Assembly (NCBI RefSeq): GCF_003367395.1
Contig: NZ_CP031417.1
Span: 1,984,001-2,048,000 of the forward strand
DNA length: 64,000 nucleotides
Direction of reading: 5' to 3'
Source of the DNA: Pseudolabrys taiwanensis
GTDB lineage: Bacteria; Pseudomonadota; Alphaproteobacteria; Rhizobiales; Xanthobacteraceae
The translations under genes and the position numbers were made by a program. Position 1 is the stretch's first letter. Each line of letters starts with the position of its first letter. Positions 8,470 to 17,766 of the stretch are shown one piece after another. The notes under the pieces were generated by a model that worked only from the letters and a program-made list of their open reading frames with translations, ran no database searches and was not told the origin of the DNA.

Positions 8470-9170
8470 GCGAGGTCCGCGGCAAAGGCCGTGCCCGGCA
8501 TCACCATCTGATGACACGCCGCTGGCTTGCCGTCGATGTGATCGATCCACCACAATGACAACAACGGCGAGCCGAGCGGCGCCTTCAGCATCATGGCGAA
8601 ACGCGGTTCGGCAAGAATGGCTTCGATCCAGGCCTTGCCCGCGCGCAGCCGCTTGCCGCGCTTACGCGCCTGCGCCGCGAACGAACGGCCGGAGTCGTCG
8701 ACCAGCGCTTGCAGCGACGGCAGCACATAGCTCTTCACCGCCATGCGTGCGCGCTCATCGCCGCCGAGCACACGGATGGCGAAAGGCACCTCTATCGCTT
8801 CGTCCAGTTGCAACGCCTTGCTCACGACCAGCGGCGGCTTGGCCACACCGCCACGCAGGAAAACGCCGCGTTGCGCCGCCGCGTCGATGAAGGCGCCCCA
8901 CGGCTGCCGCTTGCGCTCCTGCACGGCGGGCCGCTCGCTCCGGCGCAGGAAGGTGCCGCGCCCCGGCGAACGGGTGATCACGCCCTCGCGCGTCAGCGCA
9001 TCGAGCGCCTGCCGCACGGTCGCGCGGCTGACGCCGAAGCGCGCGCATAACTCCGCCTCCGACGGCAGCCGATCGCCGGGGCGCAAGCCGCCGTCCTGGA
9101 TCTGCTCGCGCAGCAGCGCGTCGAGCTGGCGATAGAGCGACACGTCGCTGCGTTTCAAAGTGGCGGCCAT
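8466..9170 (-). CDS. GntR family transcriptional regulator (HutC/UTRA type)
   Basis: Repressor-like protein of 234 residues. An N-terminal winged helix (SLYRQLDALLREQIQDG, then RLPSEAELCARFGVSRATVR) is followed by a ligand-sensing UTRA domain of about 140 residues. ATG at 9170 is preferred over the in-frame ATG at 9191 because a GGGA sequence precedes it and 9191 lies within the promoter region. It is transcribed first in an operon with the amidase and divergently from the ThDP enzyme. The perfect inverted repeat at 9194-9211 is its probable operator. Confidence 0.9.
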   Translation of the reverse strand: MAATLKRSDVSLYRQLDALLREQIQDGGLRPGDRLPSEAELCARFGVSRATVRQALDALTREGVITRSPGRGTFLRRSERPAVQERKRQPWGAFIDAAAQRGVFLRGGVAKPPLVVSKALQLDEAIEVPFAIRVLGGDERARMAVKSYVLPSLQALVDDSGRSFAAQARKRGKRLRAGKAWIEAILAEPRFAMMLKAPLGSPLLSLWWIDHIDGKPAACHQMVMPGTAFAADLA

Positions 9171-9184
9171 CGCGGTCCCGCAAA

Positions 9185-9213
9185 TTGACATATTGTACGT
9201 ATGACCGTACAGC
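9185..9213 (+). promoter_or_regulatory. Divergent promoter with a perfect GntR operator-like palindrome
   Basis: TGTACG at 9194-9199 and CGTACA at 9206-9211 are exact inverted repeats with a 6-base spacer. TTGACA at 9185-9190 and TACAGC at 9208-9213 sit 17 bases apart and could be the -35/-10 of the ThDP gene, so the palindrome fills the spacer. Binding there would block the rightward gene and probably also the gntR-amidase operon. The sequence is seen directly; the regulator assignment is inferred from adjacency. Confidence 0.65.
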
Positions 9214-9244
9214 CTGCCTCGTCACAGCGTCAACGGGGGTTCCG

Positions 9245-10978
9245 ATGTCCGAGCAGGCCGCGCCAGCAACCAATGCCGACGAGGCGCCGCTGTTCGGCAG
9301 CGATCCCATCGCCGATCTCCTGCGCCGGCTCGGCCTGCCCTATCTCGCCATCAATCCGGGCGCGAGCTTTCGCGGTCTGCACGACAGCGTGGTCAACCGC
9401 CTCGGCAACCGCGATCCGGAACTGATCGTCACCTTGCACGAGGCGCAGGCCGTCGCCATCGCGCATGGCTATGCCAAGGTGACGGGCAAGCCGATGGGCG
9501 TCGTGCTGCACGCCAATGTCGGGCTGATGAACGCGGTGATGGCGATCTTCAACGCCTTTGCCGATCGCGTACCAATGCTCATCGTCGGCGCGACCGGCGC
9601 GGTCGATGCCGTGCGCCGCCGGCCCTGGATCGAATGGATACACACCAGCCGCGACCAGGCGGCCATGATCCGGCCCTTCGTCAAATGGGACGATCAGCCG
9701 GCCTCCACCGGCGCGGCGTTGCAGTCGCTGACGCGCGCATCGATGCTGACGCAGGCAACGCCGCAGGCGCCGGTCTATATCTGCCTCGACGTCGACATCC
9801 AGGAGAACCGGCTCAGCCCGAATGCCATCGCGGCGCCCCTGCCGGAGCGCTTCGCGCCGCCGAGCGCGCCCACCGCCAGCGATAACGATCTTAAGCGCGC
9901 TGCCGCGATGATCGGCGACGCGCGCCGTCCCGTCATTATGCTCGGCCGGCATCGGCGTACCCAGGAGGCCTGGGATGCGCGCGTTGCGCTCGCCGCAGCG
10001 ACCGGCGCGCTGGTGATCTGCGATCAGAAATGCGGCGTCGGCTTCCCAAGCGAACATAAGGCCTTTGTCGCGGCGCCGGCGCAATATCCCGATCCGCGCG
10101 CGCGCGCCGTTTTGTCCGATGCCGATCTCATCATCAGCCTCGACTGGCCCGATGTCGCCGGCACCTTGACCGCGCGGCCCGATGGCGGACGCGGCGTGCC
10201 GACGATCATCGTCTCGCCGGACGAGCGCCTGCACAACGGCTGGTCGCTCGATCATTTTCCGCTGCCCGAGGCCGATCTGCGCCTGCCGATCCATCCCGAC
10301 GACTTCGTGACGGCCCTCATGCCGCACCTCGACGGACATAAGGCGGCAACCTGGGCGGCGCCGGACAAAGCCCCCTTGTCGCCGCCGGCCACGGGTCAGG
10401 TGACCATTGCCGCGCTCGCCGCCAGCGTCGAACGCGCGCGCGGCGACCGCGACATCTGCTACACCCGCCTCACCTTCGGCTGGCCGGACGCACACACGCG
10501 CTTCATGCATCCGCTCGATTGCATCGGCTGGGACGGCGGCGGCGGCATCGGCTCGACGCCGGGCATCACGGTCGGCGCCGCGCTGGCGCTCAAGGGCAGC
10601 GGCCGCCTGCCGGTCGCCGTGCTCGGCGACGGCGATCTGCTGATGGGCAGCCAGGCGCTCTGGACCGCGGCCGCGCGCCAGCTCCCCGCCCTCTTCATCG
10701 TCAACAACAATCGTTCGTTCTATAACGACGTCGAGCACCAGGAGACGGTGGCCAAGCAGCGCCATCGCCCGGTCGAGAACAAGTTCATCGGCATGTCGAT
10801 CGATGGCCCGCCGGTCGATCTCGTCAACCTGGCGCAGTCCTATGGCCTCAAGTCTTTCGGGCCGGTCACGCGCGTCGAGGATCTCGACGCGGTCGTCGCC
10901 GCGGCGTTCGATGCCGCCTGTGCCGGCGCGACGGTGCTCGTCGACGTCCACGTCGCGCCGCCGCCGCCGCGCAAATAG
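9245..10978 (+). CDS. Thiamine diphosphate-dependent enzyme (acetolactate synthase/benzoylformate decarboxylase superfamily)
   Basis: Soluble enzyme of 577 residues in the usual three-domain layout. The N-terminal Pyr domain has the glutamate region LIVTLHEAQAVAIAHGYA, a central domain follows, and the C-terminal PP domain has GDGDLLMGSQ and then IVNNNRSFYND, the Mg-diphosphate site. The product is not predictable: the superfamily includes decarboxylases, carboligases and C-C hydrolases. ATG at 9245 is 34 bases past the palindrome. Its divergence from gntR-amidase suggests these three genes form one inducible pathway. Confidence 0.88.
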   Translation: MSEQAAPATNADEAPLFGSDPIADLLRRLGLPYLAINPGASFRGLHDSVVNRLGNRDPELIVTLHEAQAVAIAHGYAKVTGKPMGVVLHANVGLMNAVMAIFNAFADRVPMLIVGATGAVDAVRRRPWIEWIHTSRDQAAMIRPFVKWDDQPASTGAALQSLTRASMLTQATPQAPVYICLDVDIQENRLSPNAIAAPLPERFAPPSAPTASDNDLKRAAAMIGDARRPVIMLGRHRRTQEAWDARVALAAATGALVICDQKCGVGFPSEHKAFVAAPAQYPDPRARAVLSDADLIISLDWPDVAGTLTARPDGGRGVPTIIVSPDERLHNGWSLDHFPLPEADLRLPIHPDDFVTALMPHLDGHKAATWAAPDKAPLSPPATGQVTIAALAASVERARGDRDICYTRLTFGWPDAHTRFMHPLDCIGWDGGGGIGSTPGITVGAALALKGSGRLPVAVLGDGDLLMGSQALWTAAARQLPALFIVNNNRSFYNDVEHQETVAKQRHRPVENKFIGMSIDGPPVDLVNLAQSYGLKSFGPVTRVEDLDAVVAAAFDAACAGATVLVDVHVAPPPPRK

Positions 10979-10984
10979 CACGGT

Positions 10985-11752
10985 CTATTTGATCTCGACG
11001 TCGGTGCGCTGCCAGAACACGACGCGTCGGCGCACGAGCTGCAAGGCGCGATCGAGCGCGAAGCCGATCACCGCGATGACGACGAAGGCCGCCATACCGC
11101 GCGCGTATTGGAACGACGCCGAGGCGTAGGTCACGAAATAGCCGAGGCCGCGGCTCTCGCCGATGATCTCGGTAACGAGCGTGATGATCAGCGCCACCGG
11201 CAGCGCGATGCGCAGGCCGGTGAAAAAGATCGGCAGCGCCGCCGGCACCAGCACGCGCCAGAACACCTGCGCCTGGCTGGCACCCATGTTGCGCGCGGCC
11301 CAGATCAGCACCCGGTCGGTCGAACGCATGCCGGCATGGACATGGATCGCGATCGGATAGATGCACTCGAGGAAGATCAGCGCGATGGTCGAGCCGGTGC
11401 CGAGGCCGAAGACGAAGATGAACACCGGGTAGAGCGCGATCTTCGGGATCGGATACCCGAAATAGAAGATCGGCTCGATCAGCCGCTCCATCAGCCGCGA
11501 GCGCGCCATCAGCGTGCCGATGACGACGCCGCCCACCAGCGCCAACGCGAAGCCGGCGAAGGCGCGATAGAGCGTCACCTGCGCGTGCATGAGAAGCTGG
11601 CCGTTGGCGAGATAGATCCAGAGCTGGTCGCCGATGACCGCGAGGCTGGGCAACAGGCGCGGCGACACCAGCCCGAGGCGGACGATCAGCTCATAGACCG
11701 CGAGCAGCACAAAGACCGAGTAGTAGCGGCCGAACCAGCGTACGATCATCAT
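10985..11752 (-). CDS. ABC transporter permease (SsuC/TauC type)
   Basis: Inner-membrane protein of 255 residues with about six hydrophobic segments and the EAA-like loop WAARNMGASQAQVFWRVLVPAALP, which contacts the ATPase. The family imports sulfonates, nitrate, taurine or thiamine precursors. It overlaps the upstream permease by 4 bases and is the last gene of a four-gene importer operon (binding protein, ATPase, permease, permease). Two different permeases imply a heterodimeric channel. Confidence 0.9.
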   Translation of the reverse strand: MMIVRWFGRYYSVFVLLAVYELIVRLGLVSPRLLPSLAVIGDQLWIYLANGQLLMHAQVTLYRAFAGFALALVGGVVIGTLMARSRLMERLIEPIFYFGYPIPKIALYPVFIFVFGLGTGSTIALIFLECIYPIAIHVHAGMRSTDRVLIWAARNMGASQAQVFWRVLVPAALPIFFTGLRIALPVALIITLVTEIIGESRGLGYFVTYASASFQYARGMAAFVVIAVIGFALDRALQLVRRRVVFWQRTDVEIK

Positions 11753-12522
11753 CGCCGCATCTCCGTGGCCGCCATCTGCCCGACCAGCACGCGCCGGCCG
11801 ATCTGCCGCAGCAGGAAGTCGGCGCCGAAGCCGATGATGCCGATGGCGACGATCGCCACATACATGATGTCGAAGCGCAGGTTCTGCTCGGCGAACACGA
11901 TGAGGAAGCCGAGCCCGACGCTCGACACCACCATCTCGGCGACGAACATCACCACGAAGGACAGCGCAAGGCCGATGCGCAGGCCGTTGAAGATCTGCGG
12001 CAGCGCCGTCGGCAGCAGCACGCGCCAGATGATCTGCGCCCGCGAGGCGCCCATGTTGCGCGCCGCCCAGACGTGGACCTTGGACACGGACTTCGCGCCC
12101 GACAGCGCGCTGATATAGATCGGGTAGAACACCGACACGGTGATGATGATGATCTTGGACATGTCGCCGAGACCGAACCAGGCGAAGATGAGCGGCAGCG
12201 CGGCGATCTTCGGCACCGGATAGGTCAGCGAGATCAGGGGCTCATAGAAGCGCTCGACCGGCCGCAGCGCGCCCGACAGCAGCCCCGTCGTGACGCCGAA
12301 GAAAGCGCCGATCGCAAAGCCGGAAAGCGCCTGGAAAAGACTGACGCCGATATGCTGGAACAGCTCGCCGCTGGCCAGCATCGCCATGGTCTGGCGCGCG
12401 ATGGCCGACGGCGGCGGCAGATAGTCGGGCAGATGCCCGGCGTCGCCGAGGATCTCCCACACCGCCACGATGACCAGCGGCGGCAGCAGGCCGAGCCAGG
12501 CGGGATAGCGCTCCTTCGCCAT
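11749..12522 (-). CDS. ABC transporter permease (SsuC/TauC type)
   Basis: Paralogue of the following permease, 257 residues, with the matching loop WAARNMGASRAQIIWRVLLP. Hydrophobic helices cover most of the chain. It begins 2 bases after the ATPase stop and overlaps the next permease by 4 bases. The near-identical coupling loops show that both permeases use the same ATPase. Confidence 0.9.
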   Translation of the reverse strand: MAKERYPAWLGLLPPLVIVAVWEILGDAGHLPDYLPPPSAIARQTMAMLASGELFQHIGVSLFQALSGFAIGAFFGVTTGLLSGALRPVERFYEPLISLTYPVPKIAALPLIFAWFGLGDMSKIIIITVSVFYPIYISALSGAKSVSKVHVWAARNMGASRAQIIWRVLLPTALPQIFNGLRIGLALSFVVMFVAEMVVSSVGLGFLIVFAEQNLRFDIMYVAIVAIGIIGFGADFLLRQIGRRVLVGQMAATEMRR

Positions 12523-12524
12523 GG

Positions 12525-13313
12525 TCAGGCGAACTCCGCCCGCGCGCGCAACACCTCGTCGCGCAGCAGATCCCAGATCTGGTTGCGATAGTCGAAGTAT
12601 TCCTTGCTCTTCTTGACGTCGATGTCGCGCGGCCGCGGCAGATCGATGCGGATGTCGGCCTTGGTCCGCCCGGGGCGGGCCGAGAACACGATCACGCGGT
12701 CGGCGAGGTAGATCGCCTCCTCGATGTCGTGGGTGATGAAGATCACCGTCTTGCGCGCTTCGTTCCAGATGGTCTGCAGCTCTTCCTGCATCAGCTCGCG
12801 GTTCTGCGCGTCGAGCGCGCCGAACGGCTCGTCCATCAGCAGGATGCGCGGATCGAACGCCAGGGTGCGGGCGATGGCGACGCGCTGCTTCATGCCGCCC
12901 GAGAGTTCGGCCGGATAGTGATCGCGGAAATGCGTCAGCCCGACCTTGGCGAGGAGACGCTCGACGATCGCCTTCTGCTCGGCCTTCGAGCGCTTCTGGA
13001 TCTCGAGGCCCCAGGCGATGTTCTCGGCGACCGTGCGCCAGGGATAGAGCGCGAACTCCTGGAACACGACGCCGCGGTCCGGGCCCGGGCCGGTGACCGG
13101 CCGGCCCTCGATCAGCAGGTCGCCGCTTGTGATCGACTCGAAGCCGCCGACCATGTGCAGGAACGTGCTCTTGCCGCAGCCCGAAGGGCCGACAATGGCG
13201 ATAAACTCGCCCTCCGCGATCTCGAGATTGAAATCGCGGATGGCGTCGACGTCCTTGCCGCCCCGGCTGAATCGCTTGCCGAGGCCACGAACGACAATAA
13301 TAGGGGCCGACAT
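12525..13313 (-). CDS. ABC transporter ATP-binding protein (SsuB/TauB type)
   Basis: ATPase of 262 residues. Walker A is GPSGCGKST, the signature is LSGGMKQRV, Walker B is [12 protein letters not shown], and the H-loop is [12 protein letters not shown] at 13313 lies 2 bases after the binding-protein stop. A longer upstream open frame overlapping that gene is a shadow. It powers import through the two permeases downstream. Confidence 0.92.
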   Translation of the reverse strand: MSAPIIVVRGLGKRFSRGGKDVDAIRDFNLEIAEGEFIAIVGPSGCGKSTFLHMVGGFESITSGDLLIEGRPVTGPGPDRGVVFQEFALYPWRTVAENIAWGLEIQKRSKAEQKAIVERLLAKVGLTHFRDHYPAELSGGMKQRVAIARTLAFDPRILLMDEPFGALDAQNRELMQEELQTIWNEARKTVIFITHDIEEAIYLADRVIVFSARPGRTKADIRIDLPRPRDIDVKKSKEYFDYRNQIWDLLRDEVLRARAEFA

Positions 13314-13315
13314 CG

Positions 13316-14299
13316 TTACTGCGGCAGGTACGACGTATCGACGATCGGCGTGAGGTCGATCTTCTTGTCGATGAAGCCGGCCGACAGCAGCACGTCCTGC
13401 TGCTTCTTCAGGTTGTCGATGTTGGGCCGCAGCTTCATGTCGGTGACGTAAGGCTTCACTTTCATGAAGATTTCGGGCGGCATCACGACGAGCTTGGCAT
13501 CGAGCAGCGCCTGACGGCCTTCCGTCTGGTGCTCGGCGAGATACTTCGTCACCCCGGCAAGGTCGGAGAGGAACGCCTTCACCGCGGCCGGATGCTGCTT
13601 CAGGAACGACGGCTTGGCGTTGACGACGATGAGCTCTTCGTCGAACGGCACGCCGGTCTTGGAGGTGAACACGACCTTCAGATCGCCCTTGGCCAAGGCC
13701 GGCTGCGCGAAGGCTTCCACGGCCGCCGCGACGGCGACACGGCCCGAGCGAACCGCGTCGGCGGCGGCAGAGAACGGCACCACCGCCCATTGCACGTCCG
13801 TATCGGGATTGAGACCCGCCGTCTTCAGCGCCTGACGCGCCCACAGTTCGACGCCCGTCCGATACGAGAGAATGCCGATGGTCTTGCCCTTGAGATCCTT
13901 GATCGAGTTCGGACCGCCGTCGACCTTGCCCAGCCAATAAGTGTGCGCGCCGTTGGCCGACTCGCGGCTGAGGCTGGCGATGATCTTCAAGTCGATGCCG
14001 TTCGTCGCCGCGGTCACGGCCGAATTGGCGTTGGTCGAGAACAGGTCGACCTGCCCGGCTTCGAACGCTTTGAAAGCGACGTCGGAGGCGCGAAACTGCG
14101 ACCACTCCACCTTGTAGGCTTTGCCGTAATTGGGCGCGAGGTCGGGCTTGGCCATCATCAGCCAGAGATTGTCTTCAGCGGCGCTCTGCCGGCCGAAACG
14201 GATGGTCGGAATGTCCTGCGCCTGCGCATTGGCGCCGGCCATCACGATGAACACGCCCAACAACGTGGCGCGCACGGCGGCAGATGTAACCCGAAGCAT
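13316..14299 (-). CDS. ABC transporter substrate-binding protein (NMT1/SsuA-like)
   Basis: Periplasmic receptor of 327 residues. A signal peptide is visible at residues 1-27 (basic MLRVTSAAVR, hydrophobic core, cut near ANAQAQD). The body has the NMT1/THI5-like pattern, with a phenylalanine-rich face and KTIGILSYRTGVELWARQAL in the middle. ATG at 14299 is preceded by GGGGAGAG at a good distance; eight further upstream codons are not needed. The ligand is unknown. It heads the operon, and about 200 bases upstream lies one copy of the shared element described at 14492-14515. Confidence 0.9.
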   Translation of the reverse strand: MLRVTSAAVRATLLGVFIVMAGANAQAQDIPTIRFGRQSAAEDNLWLMMAKPDLAPNYGKAYKVEWSQFRASDVAFKAFEAGQVDLFSTNANSAVTAATNGIDLKIIASLSRESANGAHTYWLGKVDGGPNSIKDLKGKTIGILSYRTGVELWARQALKTAGLNPDTDVQWAVVPFSAAADAVRSGRVAVAAAVEAFAQPALAKGDLKVVFTSKTGVPFDEELIVVNAKPSFLKQHPAAVKAFLSDLAGVTKYLAEHQTEGRQALLDAKLVVMPPEIFMKVKPYVTDMKLRPNIDNLKKQQDVLLSAGFIDKKIDLTPIVDTSYLPQ

Positions 14300-14751
14300 C
14301 GACGATCTCTCCCCTCGCGACATTAACAGTGCGTCCGCAGCAGCATGCCTGCGGCACCTTACGTGCCGTCACGCGCGCTTGCCGCAAGCACAACAAGCCG
14401 ACACGATCGCCTCCACGCGCGATGCACGCGCAGGCGTCGTCATGTCATTGAAGACCCGCACGAGCGGCTGAATTCCCGCAGGGCCCTAGTTTTGAATTAC
14501 TATACTGATGAGTATCGTTGATGTCATGCCCCTTTTTCGGACGACCACGGTGCGCTTGCATGTTCACAAACCGAGATATTGCAATGCGATAGAAGCGAAG
14601 TGGCCGCACGGAGGCTAAGGCAAGAGCAGGTGCTGATTAATCTCGGTGCACGCTGCGTCTTCGTGACGCGCACGATGACGCACCGCAGCACCTAGCGTAG
14701 CAACAGCGTGCGCCGGCTTTTGCCCGTCATATAAACGCGGTTGCGCGGCCC
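14300..14751. promoter_or_regulatory. Non-coding region with a TATACTGA-like element
   Basis: No convincing gene lies in these 452 bases. At 14502-14515 ATACT-GATG-AGTAT is a perfect 5-bp inverted repeat. Its core TATACTGATGA matches a sequence at 26869-26879 exactly, and resembles elements at about 29690, 31988 and 32068. It is upstream of the NMT1-type binding protein on the minus strand and is a candidate operator. Confidence 0.45.
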
Positions 14752-15579
14752 TCAGTGGCCGTCGCCACCGCCGACGCTCGGGCTCTGGACGAAGCGTTGC
14801 TGCACGAGTGCGAGTTGCTGTTTGCGCTGCGTCATCCGCTCACGATAGGCGAGGATGCGGTCCTTCAATCCCGGCCGCGCCGCGGACATGGTCAAATGCG
14901 CCAGATCCTCGGCGCCGTCCCTGGCCCGCACCGCATGCAACGCGGCGACCGTCTCGCGATCGAGCCGCGACGCCGCCGCGCTCTCCCGCGTCAGTAACGA
15001 ATCGACGTCGGCGCGTGTCACCAGGCCGCTGGCGAGACCGATCGCCAAGGCTTCGTCCGCGCCCAACTCCCGGCCCGAGCGCATGATCTCCCGCCCATGG
15101 TCCCGGCCGACTCGGCTGACGAGGCGGCCAATGCCGGCCACTGCGCCGAGGGCGGCGCCCGGGAAACAGAAGCGCGCATCGTCCACCACGAAGCGCCGTT
15201 CACAGGCGGCGAATAGATCGGCCCCCGCGCCCCTGACATCGCCATGCGCCAGGGCCAGCGTGACGAAAGGCGCGTTGTAGATGCGGTTGAGCAACATCTC
15301 GATGCGAACGAAGCGCAGCAGCAGGTCGCCGTCCGTTTCGGAGTCGAGATCGGACAGATCGAACCCTGTGCAAAACGAGGCGCCCGCCCCGCGCAAACAT
15401 AGGAGATGCGCGTTGGCGATCGCCGCGGCATCCAGTGCCTCGTGCAGGCATTCGACAAGATTGGCATCGAGCGCATTGCGCTTGGCAGCACGGTCGATGG
15501 TCACGACCATCGTGCCGTCGACCGGACGCGTGACGATCAATTCGCTGGCCGGCATATGATCATTGTCGCTGCGAAGCAT
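14752..15579 (-). CDS. Enoyl-CoA hydratase/isomerase family protein
   Basis: Crotonase-fold protein of 275 residues. The oxyanion-hole segments LRGAGASFCTGFDLSDL and ALAHGDVRGAGADLFAAC are recognisable. The second hole and the usual catalytic Glu positions are occupied atypically (FPGAALGAVAGIGRLVSRVG), so the exact reaction is uncertain. ATG at 15579 follows a GGAAGAG sequence; ATG at 15555 is an alternative. It lies on the same strand as the ABC importer but about 450 bases upstream of it, so it is probably a separate transcript. Confidence 0.8.
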   Translation of the reverse strand: MLRSDNDHMPASELIVTRPVDGTMVVTIDRAAKRNALDANLVECLHEALDAAAIANAHLLCLRGAGASFCTGFDLSDLDSETDGDLLLRFVRIEMLLNRIYNAPFVTLALAHGDVRGAGADLFAACERRFVVDDARFCFPGAALGAVAGIGRLVSRVGRDHGREIMRSGRELGADEALAIGLASGLVTRADVDSLLTRESAAASRLDRETVAALHAVRARDGAEDLAHLTMSAARPGLKDRILAYRERMTQRKQQLALVQQRFVQSPSVGGGDGH

Positions 15580-16085
15580 GAGGTTATCTCTTCCAAGGAA
15601 CCACGACGTTCGCCCCGCGCGGATGATAACCTCCTCGAGGCTGTGGCGACGCACAGCTTCGCTTCTTGTCGCGGATGCACACAGCTTTTCCTGCGAGGGA
15701 ACTTTTCATCAAAACGCGGGTACGCGCGCCTTCGGCCGTGGCGACGCGAAGGTCTCTCGGGCGAACCTCGGGTATACAATATTCATTCCGCATGCGCACC
15801 GGCGCCGCGCAGCCGCGCAGCCGCGACGCCCGCCGCAGCCGCTCGCCCTCCATTTAGGCAAGCATCGGCAACTCAAGGCAAGTGCCGCCCTCGCCGCGAC
15901 GCGCATGCCACCCTACTCCGTATCGGCAGGCGGCGCTGCCGAATGCGGGCGACGAATGTCCTAACCGAACGGTCACAATGGCGTCGCACGGATTCGATCC
16001 GATCGCGGCAGGCTGACGGCCACGTGCGGCAGCTGCGTCACCTATCGATGCCCACCGACGACCTCCAACGCGCGAGAGCACCATC
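15580..16085. other. Intergenic region with no recognised gene
   Basis: These 506 bases separate the divergent crotonase and alpha/beta hydrolase genes. Open frames here have strongly arginine-rich, low-complexity translations typical of GC-rich non-coding DNA, and none has a good ribosome-binding site. Promoters for both flanking genes should lie here, but no clear element was identified. Confidence 0.5.
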
Positions 16086-16910
16086 ATGGCGACCATCACA
16101 ACGAAAGACGGCACCGAGATCTTCTACAAGGACTGGGGCAAGGGCCAACCCATCGTGTTTCATCACGGCTGGCCGCTCAGCGCCGACGACTGGGACAACC
16201 AGATGCTCTACTTCCTGTCGAAGGGCTTTCGCGTGATCGCGCACGACCGCCGCGGCCATGGCCGCTCGTCGCAGACCTCAGGCGGCCATGAGATGGATAC
16301 CTACGCCGCCGACGTCGCCGCCCTCGCCGAGGCGCTCGACCTGCGCGACGCGGTCCACATCGGCCATTCGACCGGCGGCGGCGAAGTCGCGCGTTACGTG
16401 GCGCGCCACGGCAAAGGCCGCGTTGCCAAGGCCGTGCTGATCGGCGCCGTGCCGCCGATCATGGTCAAGACCGACAAGAACCCTAGCGGCCTGCCGCTCG
16501 AAGTGTTCGACGGCTTCCGCGCGGCGCTCGCGGCGAACCGCGCACAGTTCTTCATCGATGTGCCGACCGGGCCGTTCTATGGCTTCAATCGGCCGGGCGC
16601 GAAAGTCTCGCAAGGGCTGATCGACAACTGGTGGCGCCAGGGCATGATGGGCGCGGCCAACGCGCATTACGATTGCATCAAGGCCTTCTCGGAAACGGAT
16701 TTCACCGAAGACTTGAAGCAGATCGACGTGCCGGTCCTCGTCCTGCACGGCGAAGACGACCAGGTCGTGCCGATCGCCGACTCCGCGCTGCTGACGATCA
16801 AGCTCCTCAAGAACGGCACGCTCAAAACCTACAAAGGCTACCCGCACGGCATGTGCAGCACGAACCCGGACGTTATCAATCCGGATATTCTCGCCTTCAT
16901 CCAAGGCTAA
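16086..16910 (+). CDS. Alpha/beta hydrolase (non-haem chloroperoxidase/arylesterase-like)
   Basis: Soluble hydrolase of 274 residues, the standard length of the cofactor-free haloperoxidase/esterase family. The nucleophile elbow GHSTGGG places Ser at about residue 95. The acid is in HGEDDQVVP and the His in YPHGMC near the C-terminus. The oxyanion region [12 protein letters not shown] is typical. In vivo most members act as esterases or lactonases; peroxidase activity is a side reaction. A strong terminator follows, so it seems monocistronic. Confidence 0.92.
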   Translation: MATITTKDGTEIFYKDWGKGQPIVFHHGWPLSADDWDNQMLYFLSKGFRVIAHDRRGHGRSSQTSGGHEMDTYAADVAALAEALDLRDAVHIGHSTGGGEVARYVARHGKGRVAKAVLIGAVPPIMVKTDKNPSGLPLEVFDGFRAALAANRAQFFIDVPTGPFYGFNRPGAKVSQGLIDNWWRQGMMGAANAHYDCIKAFSETDFTEDLKQIDVPVLVLHGEDDQVVPIADSALLTIKLLKNGTLKTYKGYPHGMCSTNPDVINPDILAFIQG

Positions 16911-16917
16911 TGCGCGA

Positions 16918-16954
16918 GGGGCGAGCGGCGGACGACGCCGTCTCGCCCCTTTAT
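16918..16954 (+). terminator. Intrinsic terminator after the alpha/beta hydrolase gene
   Basis: GGGGCGAG at 16918-16925 and CTCGCCCC at 16942-16949 form a perfect 8-bp stem that can extend through the GCGGCG/CGCCGT interior. TTTAT follows. Position just after the stop at 16910 supports transcription termination of that gene. Confidence 0.7.
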
Positions 16955-17279
16955 CCGCGCAGTCGATGCACGCCCATCGCGGAACCTCTCCATGATGAGA
17001 GAATCAGAACAATCGCGATAATCCGCGACAAGCATCCGCCGCCAGACTCTCTAAATTAGAGTTGTCAGTGATCGTCTCCCCGGCGACCACTACATCGCCG
17101 GTCAGGCATCCCCCCCTCTGCCTCAAACCGGCACCGGCAGCGGCCGACCTGTGCTCGTCCCCCCGCAGGTCGGCCGCGTAGCCCGCACCGCGCGGCCCGT
17201 CGTCGGCACGCGGGAGCACGCGGCGAGAACCGAAACAAAGCGGCGGATTTAAACAATTGGGTTTGGAGCGCAAACCGCG
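16955..17279. other. Intergenic region with a small palindrome
   Basis: No gene is supported in these 325 bases. The inverted repeat CTCTAAATTAGAG at 17049-17061 stands out against the GC-rich background. No gene on either strand has its start here: the hydrolase ends before it and the receiver gene also ends at 17280. A role for the palindrome is therefore unclear. Confidence 0.4.
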
Positions 17280-17663
17280 CTAGGCCGCCGGGCCTGCGGC
17301 CGCAGTCACGTGGCGGATCAGTTGGCTCAGCACGCGGCCATCGAACGGCTTTTCCAGGAACGCCAAGGCGCCCTTCGCCATCACACTGTCGCGCGTCCGC
17401 GCCTCGGGGAACGCGGTGATGAAGATCATGGGAATGAGTTGGCCTTCCGCCACGAGCTTGTGCTGGAGATCCTGCCCGCTCATGCCGGGCATCTGCATGT
17501 CCGTGATCACACAGACCGTGAGTGGATAATCCGCCGAGCTCAGAAAATCCTCGGCCGACGCAAACACGCGGGCGTCGAAACCGAGCGAACTCACGAGATC
17601 CCCGACCGCGTCGCGCACCGACTCGTCGTCGTCGATAATCGATATGATAGGCGGTTTAGACAC
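17280..17663 (-). CDS. Single-domain response regulator (receiver only)
   Basis: Cytoplasmic receiver of 127 residues. It has the acidic pair IIDDDES, the phospho-acceptor Asp in VITDMQMPGMSG, and Lys in FLEKPF. No output domain follows, so it may act as a phosphate sink or shuttle or as a protein-binding regulator. It starts with GTG at 17663. It follows the LuxR-type regulator and histidine kinase on the same strand with a gap of about 100 bases, and resembles FixJ-family receivers. Confidence 0.9.
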   Translation of the reverse strand: MSKPPIISIIDDDESVRDAVGDLVSSLGFDARVFASAEDFLSSADYPLTVCVITDMQMPGMSGQDLQHKLVAEGQLIPMIFITAFPEARTRDSVMAKGALAFLEKPFDGRVLSQLIRHVTAAAGPAA

Positions 17664-17766
17664 AGCCGTTTCCCGATCTCGCCGTTAAGCGGTACCATAA
17701 TGCATGATCGCATCGTCGATACCGTCAATATGGAGATGATGGGAAAAATTGAAATTATACAGACGT

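Noticed and set aside
12525..14105. A 526-residue ATPase with an extra N-terminal domain
   Set aside because: The upstream 260 codons are an out-of-frame reading of the binding-protein gene; the ATPase starts at ATG 13313.
14501..14511. Reading TATACTGATGA only as a -10 promoter element
   Set aside because: In two of the five places the element points away from the nearest gene and lacks a -35 at the right distance, so an operator is preferred, although a promoter role is not excluded for 31993 and 32073.
15854..16114. A minus-strand gene in the gap before the alpha/beta hydrolase
   Set aside because: It overlaps the hydrolase start, has no ribosome-binding site and an unstructured Arg/Gly-rich translation.
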